Part shown: positions 36,601-48,600 of the stretch, piece by piece
Numbering within the stretch: the stretch's first letter is position 1
Layout of the letters: every line of letters starts with the position of its first letter
Assembly: GCF_024586455.1 (NCBI RefSeq)
Contig: NC_065922.1
Location: 11,094,089 to 11,158,088 of the forward strand
DNA from: Bactrocera neohumeralis
Taxonomy: Eukaryota > Arthropoda > Insecta > Diptera > Tephritidae
Reading direction: 5' to 3'
DNA length: 64,000 nt
Notes under the pieces: generated by a model
Databases searched by the model: none
The model's input: the letters and a program-made list of their open reading frames with translations, nothing else
What the model was told of the DNA's origin: nothing
Program-made: the position numbers and the translations under genes

Positions 36601-39600
36601 AAATCAGGTTCTTGTATGGAAAACATTTTTATTTGACAAGATATTTTCACGATACTTGTTATAGATGATTGACCAAAACAACCCTACAATATCCAAAAAT
36701 ATGTTTTTAAATCAGGTCACTTTATCATATAGCTGCCATACAAACTGACCAATCACATTCAAGATCTTTTTATGCCCCTCTAAACCATAAGAAATGCCCC
36801 TGTGATGGGTATATAACTTTAGTGCAGCCGAAGCTAACATTTTTTCTGTATTTCTACTTTTTGTTATTGTAATACTTGCAGGTCTACGTAAATGCCGCGA
36901 ACAATGGCCCGCCGACAGCGTGGCTTACGAGCGCTCCTACAACATCTTCTTGGACCTGATTTTATTGGTGTTGCCACTGCTGATACTCAGTTTCGCCTAT
37001 ATGCTAATAACACGCACCCTCTATGTGGGCATGCAGAATGAACGTGCCATGATTTTTGGCAGTGTCGCACCGATTGTGGCAGGTGGCAGCGGTGCCGGTG
37101 GCGGCCTGTGTGGCATTAGCGGCGGCGGCAGCGGCAGTGGTGGCAAATTGTGCAGTGAGCTAGAAACTTTAACTACCGCGTTGGTACCAAATCCTGCCGC
37201 AACGTTGACTACACAGGCAACAACAGCCAAGAAGCCGACGAGTCGATTTCAATTCAATGTATCGTTTCGCGTGCGTGGGCGCAGCTCTTGTAGCGGCAGT
37301 GTTGATGATTTGGGTGAACAGCAACAGCAGCAACACAATGCCATGAAAAAATCGAAATCACAGTGCCGTCAATTACAACAACAATCAATGCAGGAACAAC
37401 AAAAACAATACAGCGAAGCGAACCAACCATGCTACGGTAAGTAATATACACACACACACAGCAACACATTTACATTCGTCCACGTTTGTAGATAAATAAA
37501 TGCATATGTATACGCATGTATGCGCATATATATTTGTGTGTGTGTGTGTGTGTTTGTGCTCTTAAACACACCTGATTGCATTTGATTTGGGTTTTGGGGC
37601 TTTTATTTAATTGTACGTTACGCATACGCAGTGGTGGCTGAGTGACACAGCTGTGGTGTGGCATATATGGTGTTGCTACGCTGGTGTGGGGGAAGCAGGC
37701 AAATAAAACAAGCGTAGGCAGCGCGATAGCACTCCAGTGTGCCATTGCCGGAAGCTGTGAAAATCCTTGTAATTTGTGGTGGAAAATTTAAGCAGCCAAA
37801 TATTTAAGCCAACGCTTCGAGCGCGGCGTGTGCTTGAAAGCATGTTGTTGGCGGAAGCAGGAGTTTTTTATTTTCCGATTTTTTCTTGTTTTTTTTTTTT
37901 TGTTATTATTTTGCACATTGCTATGGATATAGCATGCGTGCTAAATGATGATGTGCACTATTCCCAAACCAGTTCACGTAGGAGTTTTAGTTACCGTATT
38001 TTAAACAGTGCTTTTATGTAAGCTGTATGTAGATTTGGCAGCAATTTGCGGCATTCACAGTTTTTTTTAACGATTTGACATTTTTTGTAATTTTTTGTGT
38101 TTGAAAAAGGTTTTAAATAACATCAAAAAAGTTCAAAAAAAAAATTTAATTAAAAAAAAAATATTTAATAAATAATTAAGGTTTAATATTTTTTATAAAA
38201 TGTTTAATAAAAAATTAAAATTAAATATTTTTATAAAATATTAATTTTAAATATTTATTTTAAAATTTTTTTTAGTAGTACAAGGTGCGTTCCAAAGTAA
38301 ACAGGACAAACAGGAATCAAGGGCCCCCTGGTGGCGCCACCTATATGTCGACTAGTGCTTAGAATCTGCTATCTTTATCGATTGTCCAGTGAGAATGATA
38401 TTTCATTGATTAGAAGTGAAGTTATTGCGTTTTAAGTGTCAGTATGTTTGTGTTATTGGTGCGAAAATGAGCTTCGACCAAAGAGCCAACATTAAATTGT
38501 GTTTTAAAATTGGTAAAACTTTTACCGAAACGTTTCAATTGATGAAACAAGTTTATGGCGATGATTGCCTATCCCGTAGCAGAGTGCACGAGTGGTTTCA
38601 ACGTTTTCAAAGTAGTCGTGAGGTCGCAAATGGCTATCAACATGTAGGCCAATCAAAATCCGTGATCACCGGAAATTCCATCGAAACTGTGCGTGAATTC
38701 ATCAAAAATCAGCCGAAATCATCATTGCAATTCATGGAAATGGAATTGAACATCTCCAAAACATCGATTTATCGCATTTTGACCGTACAATTGGGGCTTA
38801 CGAAAGGTGTGTGCACGGTTTGTTCCGCACAAATTGACTGACGGCCAAAAATTGCTCAGATTCCAACATTCGAAGGACGATTATTTGATCGAAAATCATA
38901 TTTTAACCATTAACTACTCCCCATATTCACATGATATGGCACCGTGCGACTTCTTCCTTTTCGGAAAAATGCATTTGCCCATGAAAGGTAAGCTTTATGC
39001 AGACGTAGAGGCCATTCAAAAGGCTTGCCATACCGGCCAACGAGCTAAAACACTCGTTCGACATGCTTTTGCACCATGCAAAAAGCTGTAATGAAACAGA
39101 AGGAGACTATTTTGAATAAAATAAATTGATTTTGCCGAAAAACCCATTTTTTTCTGTTTTTTTTAAGTCTTATTTACTTTGGAACGCACCTTTAAATATT
39201 TTTCTCACTGCTTTATTAAATTTAATTTTTATTGAAATTCTTCAAAATCTGCTTGACTAACTCCCTAACCAAACAGTTTCATGTATGTACTTTACGTGTA
39301 TGCCTAAATGCCACAATAATGCGAAAATTAAGAAGAAATATCAATAGGCCACTGCTATTAATAACCGTAACCATTTTATAACCGAAACTCAAATTATGTT
39401 TTACTATATGATAACCAATATATAACCACTTTAAAACCAAAACTCACATTTTGTTTCAATATGTGTGTATGATAACTAATATATAACCATTTTATAACCA
39501 AAACTTAAATTTGGTTTCAATATTGGAGGGTTCTATTATATCGTTTTTTCTTCGCCTGTAAACTTATGAAAAGTGATGTTACGTTATTTTGCATTCTAGG

Positions 39601-42600
39601 TGACGATATATACATATACATACATATATATACATTTTAGGCCTACCGAGAAATTATTTTTTCCATAGAATCCATTGTGCGCTATGTTACTATGTTATCA
39701 AGTTCAATAACATGATTATTCGTGGTAAAATATATGATACTGTAAGAATTGGAGAAGAAGTTTACTCAGCAATACATATGTACATAAGTATAAATGTATA
39801 TATTTGCAGGTGGTGCACAATTTCGAAAGAAGAACATTTTTATCGCATGCGACATTTTTGTGATTTCATAGATGTTGCAGTAATTTTGTCGCATGCGATA
39901 AATTTATCTTCTGTTTGGTATATTGAAAAAACAAAAAAAAACCTTGACAGTTTTTATAAAATACTTATATAAGATTTTACTGGAGTTTTTTTTTAAATTT
40001 CAAAGAATATTTTTATTTCATCACAAGGAAGATTTAATACTATCAAAAAAAATTAAAAAAAAAAATCAAGAAATAACAAAAATGATAGTATTGACAACAT
40101 GTGGATCTACTATATTTAATAATTTGTATAAGAAACATTCTCTACCATCTCTCTACCTGTTTTTAGAGCTGTCCCTCAAGGAAACCATAATTAAGCTAGA
40201 CCCTTCATTGTCTAAGGCCACACTGAATTATCGTTAAAAATGCATTACTCAATATACTTATGGCGCTTAAGTCAAAACCTGCAACTTGATATAAACAAGG
40301 CAGTATAATCTAAATCATCACCTAAAATGCAAAACAACGTATCATCAAAAAGAACGAAATTGAGTTTTATATTGCTTACGATTCACGACATCATATTACA
40401 TACATATATATGCAGCATAAAATTTTCAGCTGGCGCTATCAGATATAACCAGTTTATAACCAATACATAACCAGTATATAACCAATATATAACCATTTCA
40501 TAACCAAAGCTCAATTTTTTCGATATGAGTGGTTTCTATTGTAACGTTTTACCTTCTCCGGCAAACTTCTAAAAAATTATGTTATTTTGCTTTTAGGTGA
40601 CGATACTCGTATGTAAAAGTATACTATACATATCATCTAAATCGCAACCCAACTTTTTATGCAATTTTGACATGTTTGGCATAAATCTGTGTATATATTT
40701 ATAATTTAGTGGTTCTGCGGTTAATATTGTTATATGTACATTATTACATAAATTCGCCTATATTCAATATGTTTGGAGTAAGTGTCGCATGAGAAGCACT
40801 GATTGACGGTCTGATTATTAAACAGACATTTTGATTGATTTGACATTAAGTGGGAGCGAAGGAGCGGTGTATTACACCTATTGCAATTGCCCTCGGCAAA
40901 GGTAGTTAATATACGTAATAACGGTAATTTTAGCCTGTGTGCTGCAGCCCAATGCTTTGGTGGGTCTAATCCCAGGTGCGACTTAATTCACAAAGCATTT
41001 CGTCTATAAATAGAGCGACGGCAATTTTGGCATAATTTGATATGGCTTTTGTGGCAAACTTGTCAGTCTAATCAATTATTATGTCGGTAAATCAATACGT
41101 TTGTAAACATCTCGCTGTATTTAAATACATGAAGTTGAGGCAGGTTAATGTACATTGAATAACCCAGCTTGCTTCAGCTAAGAATGAGGAAGAGAGGCAT
41201 TAAAGTGGTGAGAACTGGTGAATGAAAGCATAGTGTTTACTGTTTATTATCCATTATATTTTACCCCAGTATGCAACAACTGCAGAATACTGCCAGATAC
41301 TTGAAAAACCGTATGTATGTGAAAAAAACTCACCTTAATTTCGTTTGTTCGGAGTATCGTTGCCTTCCGACAGTAATTCATGCCAAATTTCGTGAAATTA
41401 TGGCTCAAATAAAAAAGTACAAAGAGTTTATATAGTCGACGAATCCTTTTGGCTGTAACATAATTCGTGGCAAACTTAATATGCCCTGTTCACGGTAGAG
41501 TTATTAGGGAAATTGAATGATTTAAAAAAGTCTCTAATTGAAAATATTAGGTAGTCGAAAAAGTCTTTTCGTATTTTTAATCAAACTTCAACTTTTTTAT
41601 ATTTATAATGAACTTTAATGAACCAAATATGTACCATTTTGGTCGACCACTTTTAGCCATTTTTTTGCTAGAGACATTATTCCATGCGTGTAAAACTTTT
41701 CTGCTTTTTCGGCGAAAACCTGCGACAAGTAGTTTTCACAGACTTATCTTGAAGCCTACTTTACTTCATTAAGAGAGTTCTGCATTGATCGAAACAAATG
41801 GTAGTTAGGACTATGTGGTGGATGCATTAAAACTTCTCAGCCAAGCTCTCCCAGTTTCTGCCGAGTCATCAAAGATGTGTGTGATCTAGCGTTGTCCTGA
41901 TGGAAGACGAAGCCCTTTCTGTTGATCAGTTCTGGCCGTTTTTTTCGATTGCTTGCTTCAATCTCATCAGTTGTTGACAGTAAAATGTAGAATAAATCGT
42001 ATGACTAGGCTGAAGCAGCTCATAATGGATGATTCCTTCCAATTCCATCAAACACTCAGTCTGAAAGAAATTTGAATTTGAATTGGATAGTCCAGCATAC
42101 GTATTTTCCAGGACATATGCATTACACCCAAAAGCTTTTTACTTCTTCTTTATTGGCGACTTCCGGTATCCTCTGGGTAGCCTAAGAACATCCGTTTGAA
42201 GGCGAGCTAAGGTGAGAAGGCGAAACATCCCCTCCACAGGTTTGTGTGCTGGGTTTGGGGCCCGCCACGTAACAGTACCAATGAAAATTTATGGACAGCC
42301 TCGGATGAGAGACCCGCCTTATGATGACGAAAAGCTTTTTACTATATGACATAATAAATCGATTTATGAAATCTTTGTAACTTTCCGATTTATGGTTTCC
42401 CAGACACTTTTGGTCAACTTTCACAAAAACTTTCCCGGCGAGCTTTAAGATTATTTAGTTTTTCTTCAAAGCTTTTATACTTTATAAATTGCCGTGTTTG
42501 GTACCTACAACTATTACTACTGGCATAATTTTTGCCACGCTGAGTTTGGCGAATTTAGAATGTGTGACAAACACAGTGTTGACAAGTTTTATATAATGTA

Positions 42601-45600
42601 TTATTGTCAATATTTATTTATTGTTTTCCCTACAACCTTTGAAGTCCTTATGGAAATATTCCAAAAATAAAATCTATAAAAAGTGTCTTGCGCATTTTGG
42701 AAAAATGCCTTAATACAATATATACATTTGTGGATTGAATTTAGTTAATTTCGAATTCGTTTGTTTCAACGAATATTTACTCAGGTGACAGAACTATAAT
42801 TGAAAGAAGAAGAGAGTTCACTTTTCCCACAAAATTTCGATTTTCCAATTACAAAGAATACTCCTAGCTATTGAAAGTTCAAATTCAGATTTCAAAGTAT
42901 ATTAATAGATTTTCTGTAAATGCATATTTTAAATATATCTACGCTTGTATTAAACTAGTGGAAATGACATTTTTCACAAACCATTTTCATGCGCCTTTCA
43001 AACATAATTTGATTTTTGTTTGTATTTTATGTTATTTGTTGTTATTATGTTATTAATTATTGTGATGTTGATTACTTGATAAAATTTATTACTCATTGAT
43101 ATTACATATTTCTAAGCTAAAGAAATTCTAGAGAAAAGTTGAATATAAAAGTGTTTTAAGGAAAAACTTATTTTTTTCATATTTATCGATACATTTTATT
43201 GCTTCTTGCGGCTTTATTTAAAAATAATAATAATTTCGACAAATATATTGGAATATGGTAAAATAGATGTATTTACATACATATGAATGAATAATAACTG
43301 TTTTTAATTATGAACACATTACAAAAACCGTTAGTTGCTCTAAAACATAAATAAAAATTTATATTGCAGGCAATATAAACATTATTTTTTTTGTAAATGA
43401 AGCATCTGAACGCTTAATAACTTTCAATGAACTTTACTTGAAGAAAAAATTCAGGAAATATAAATTTATATATTTTTTAACATACATTTTTTAATGTAGT
43501 TTTAGTTCTAAATAATTTCATTTTAATAGCCTATCACGTTTTAAAGTGAATTTTTTTTAACACTCGCAGATATTTTATTTGAAATACTTCAATTGCTGTT
43601 TCAACCCTTATTTTCCCAGGTGGTAAATGTAAATTTCGACTAAGCTTTTAATATCATTACAATGTTTTTTTTTTTTTCTTTTTTTTATTAGTAGTCCATA
43701 ATACCCTTAATAGGTGCTTATGCGCGTAATTATACAGATTTTTTAGACATTTTTTTCAAATACTGTTGTTAGGGGAGATGACTAGCTGATTGGTTAAGTA
43801 TTGAATTTCAAAATTAAGCTAAACAAAAATGCCGATCAATAATTTCTTTCAAGAATCAAACACTATTCCTTATTGACAGTTTGGTCGCTCGGAAGGAATT
43901 CGGTGTGCACCGCACCTCGATAATCGAAGAAAACTGCTAACATATTATTGATTTTTGACCTGCTTTGAGGTGGTTTTTTCGGCTTCGGCTCAGCTTTGCC
44001 ACGATATTCGGCTGATTGATCGTCTATTTCCGGGTCGTAAGCATAGATCCAAAACTCAGCGCCAGTAATTAACCTTTTCATGACATCCTGGTAGTCGCAA
44101 GGCACTAACAGACGTTAACGCGAAGCTGTTTACAAAAAAATTCAGTTATTTTGAAACCAATCGCACTTTCACTTTTCTTAGCCTCAAACGATCTTTCGAA
44201 ATGGTTTTCACTGATCCGATTCGTCGAATCTCATGTACCAATCCCTTTATTTTATTAACGTATTGATCATCAGTTGTTGCCGATGACCGTCCTAAACGTG
44301 GTTCGTCGTCAACGCGTTCTCGATCCTTTTTCAATAATTTCTATCAATCAAAAACACTTGCTCGCAACAAACAATTATCAACGACGATCTTTTCCAATAT
44401 GCCGAAACTTTCGCCACCAGAAATTTGATTTCATACATACAATTTAATGGAACTTCTTTGTTGAATAATTTCGCTCATTGTAAGAATCGTCGAATGCACC
44501 ATATTTACAGCAGAAAGACATGCCTTACTTAACTACTTAACACTAATGATTATTTTGATGTGAAATTTGACACAGCTATCACTGATAGTCATACCAACCA
44601 AAAAAAAAAACATATCGACGAATAGCTTTTTGCGTGAAATTTAAATTAGAAATCCTACTATTTTTTTTCCACAACAGTATTTTCAAACTTTTGACCAAAC
44701 AAAACATATCTAACAAGAGCAAATCATTTTGTAACCGAGTCACAAAAGAACACTCGGGAAAATTGAGTTTAGTTGCACAATAGCAACAAGACTTTATTAA
44801 TTTGGAAAAATAAGCAAAAACTTATTGAGTATTACGGAGTGTCTTTGATAAAAAATGCTCAGTCTACAAGGTGCGTTCCGAAGTATACAGGACTTTTTGA
44901 ATCTAGCGCCCCCTGGTGGCACCAACTATATGTCGACTAGTGCGTTATCTGCTATCTTTATCGATTGTCCAGTGAGAATTTCATGCCATTTCATTGATTG
45001 GAAGTGAAGTTATTGCATTTTAAGTGTCAGTATGTTTGTGTTATCGTTGCGAAAATGAGCTTCGAACAAAGAGCCAACATTAAATTTTGTTTTAAAACTT
45101 TTACTGAGACGTTCCAAGTGTTGAAACAAGTTTATGACGATGATTGCCTATCCCGTAGCAAAGTGCACAAGTGGTTTCAACGTTTTCAAAGTGGTCGTGC
45201 GGACATAAATGACGATCAACATGTGGGCCAATCAAAATACGTGATCACCGGAAATTCCATCGAAACTGTGTGTGAAATCATCAAAAATCAGCCGAAATCA
45301 TCATTGAAATTCATGGAAATGGAATAGAACATCTCCAAAACATCGATTTATTGCATTTTGACTGAACATTTGGGCTTACGAAAGATGTGTGCACGGTTTG
45401 TTTCACACAAATTGACTGACGACCAAAACTTGCTCAGAATCCAACATTCGAATTACGACTATTTGACCAAAAATCACATTTTAACCATTAACCAGTCCCC
45501 GTATTCACCTGATATGGCACCGTGCGACTTCTTCCTTTTCGGAAAAATGAATTTGTCCGTGAAAGGAAGGCGTTATGCGGACGTAGAGGTCATTCAAAAG

Positions 45601-48600
45601 GCTTGCCATACCGGCCAACGAGCTAAAACACTCGTTCGACATTCTTTTGGACCGTGCAAAAAGCTGTAATGAAGCAGAAGGAGACTATTTTGAATAAAAT
45701 AAATGGATTTTGCCAAAAAAACCATTTGTTCTGTTTTTTGTTTTTAAAGTCCTGTTTACTTTGGAATGCACCTTGTATATCTCTAAGCACAAAAAAAGTT
45801 CAACTTCAAATATTTTATTTACGCGAGTTTGTGAAAGTGAAACGAATAAAAAGCAGATATGACATTTATGTTGTATATATAACATTTACTTACATAATAT
45901 ATAGATTAATTTTTACTCAATCAATTTATATCAATTGCACCAATTTTTTTGATTTATACCAGCTGACGGTTCGTTTTATCCCCTTTTTCTCCGCTGAAGT
46001 ATTGACACATACATATTTTATTTATATTACGATTATTTGAATCATTTCCTAAAATCCTATTATATAAATTTCAGAAAATTCACAAATGCAATAAAAAAAT
46101 AATATCAATGTAATTTAGAACAGCGGTTCTGCGTTTATGCAAAAACAAGAACAACCCTAATGGGCTTATGCAAACAAAAAACTAAAGGCTTCCATGCAAT
46201 TTGTTTAAAATACATGAGCTTAGCGATTACATACTGACATGTGTTTACTCTAAGCTTACACAAGGCTGCCGTTATTGCGGTAAATATTGGCGTTTGTGTA
46301 TTGGTTTTTACGATTATGCCGAAAAACGTGCCGTTTTCAATTAAAAAATTCTCCAAAAAGCACAAAACAAACAAAAACAAAAAAAAACATTATGGAAAAT
46401 AAAATTCAACAGATTGTAACGTTTTAAAAGTCTTCTATTAAAATGGAATTAAACTTAAACTCGATCACGCTTTTTGCGATTACTTACAATTTACCAACAA
46501 ATTTCATTTTTTCAATGAATGCAGCGATTTTAAAGAACTAGTTCCACATGTAATTGGAAGCAAAGGCTTTGTGAATTTTTTGTAATTTAATTTCTGAAAT
46601 AAATTAATATTTTTTTAACTCCACAGTTCGAAATCGTAAGAATACATACATTGTGAGGCAAATAATTTCTTCTTTTCCGAAGTCGAATTGAAAAGTAGAG
46701 CCAATTGTGGCTAGTAGAACTGCTTCACAGTTGCCAATAATATCACCTGGAGCCCATTGCAGGTTTATGACGAAATTCTTTTGGTGAAACTCTAAGGTTC
46801 TTTTAGAAAATCCTACCTTGTCAGCACACTCTTTGTCTAAACATGAAGGCTTACTTTATTTGCTGTAATTTCTGCTTGAAAGACACTGTATTGGTCTGGT
46901 AGATGGAAAGCTGATATTGCTGGAAAGACACCACCTCCCACTCAATTATCTAATTAAGAACCATCCGTATAGATGCTTATCCCTGCCTACAAGTCCCCCT
47001 TGTACGCTTTTCCCAAGCTTCTCTGGAAGAAAAGGCATTATTGGTGACCGAATTTACATAAGTTCAGTTCTATAGGATTACAGAAATTCGGTAGAAATGG
47101 CAACTTCTTAAGTACCTTAAAATGCTCCTTATAACAGGCGAGTAATAAGAAGACCTTCCGTCTAAGAGCTGACTACGCTGCCAGCTGCTTACATGCTTAC
47201 ATATGTCTGTTGACAGTAAATTAAAAATGACGTTTACTATCTGACTTGATGTTGTTCTTCTCCACTAATGCATATACACTAATCTTTTTGAATGCTTTCC
47301 ATGCGGCGTACCGCGTATTTCTTTATTGGCCACCTTAACAATAGTCTTGATTTGATCTCAGACCAACCACTCTAGGCGACAAGATATTCGTTCGCATTAG
47401 AGTTGAAAAGGAGTAGCTAGAATTGAATTCATATAATATGTACATATAATAATATGAAGAATATGGAACAATTCTAAATACCATAAAATAATACCTGCTA
47501 AAGGCCATACCTAAAATTATCAGAGAGCTTTTCGTAAATTTTACAAACCAGTGCTCTAAAATGGATTAAAAATATTTAAAATATGTACATACTTTTCCGG
47601 ATAACATTAAAATACTTGCCACAAACTGCAGGAGAATACCTCTTGAAATGTGAAAGGACGCTGATAACCGACGCTCAAAGTACCATGTTCAAATTACGGA
47701 ATCATTTCTCATACCTGTTGAGCTAACTGTGGAAAGCGCGAAGAAAAGAAATCTCAAATCCAATGCTATAAAAGAAATGTTACATCGCTCCACCCTGAAA
47801 AACCACCATCTACGAACTAATTAGAGCTTTTTTTTTAGAGCTTTTACGTATGCCTTCTAATATGAGAGATCAAACCCGGTCAATAAAATTTGTGTTTTTT
47901 TTGCTATACTTGGGATCACCAAAATATTAAGTGATCCATTTCGAGGCTCCCTACTTGAAAGATAGAACATTCTTTCGCATTTATTTTTTTAAGATTATCT
48001 CTTTCAGATGTTGGCCGCGACTACGTCTCAGATGGTCCATCCATTGAGTGCAATTTTCGATGACTCGTTAGAGCATTTCAACTGGTAACTGGCCAGTGAC
48101 ATGCGCGATGTTTTGCTCCAAGACCTGGATCGAAGCGAAATCGCATGGACTTTAGGCTTTACAATTCCACAGAGGAAAAAGTCTAAGGATGTGATATCAT
48201 ACGATATTAGTGGGCAACGAACTAACCTAAAAGGTGAAATAATCCGCGCTTCGAAGTATTCTCTCAATAAATCCATTGCATGATGCGGTGTGGCGCCTAC
48301 ATCACGAACTTCAATATCAGACATCAAACAAACGTTTATGAAGATGCGATAATGGCGGCCACCGATTATTACGATCTCACCAGCATTTTTTTTGAAGAAA
48401 TATGAACCGATGATCCCACAAACCACAACAAACGTTGTTTTTTCTAGATGAAATGGCAGCTCTTAAATCTTTTCAGGTTGCTCCTCGTCTCAAATGCGGA
48501 AATTTTCGCTTGGGTATGTACCCATTCAGCCAGAAATGGATCTCATCGGTTTTTGGTTCGATACCGTCGGATCTTCTCGAAACTTTTCAAGAGCCCATAG

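Larger units (their letters stand above)
34285..36846 (-). mobile_element. mini-me/DINE-like element interrupted by two insertions
   Basis: Three fragments share one orientation. 34285-34359 carries the tail (tagggtatatacagtttgcc, ataacactcagcaggaa, ataaagtgtatata). 35594-36110 carries cgagttcgtctgtctgtata (decayed GTCY tract) and two repeat units. 36591-36846 carries the last unit and head, gatgggtatataactttagtgcagccgaag. The two gaps are the mellifera mariner 34360-35593 and the 480-bp element 36111-36590. It occupies most of the intron 33662-36881. Confidence 0.85.

Noticed and set aside
37021..37230. Pro-rich minus-strand frame
   Set aside because: Antisense of the Gly-rich receptor exon.
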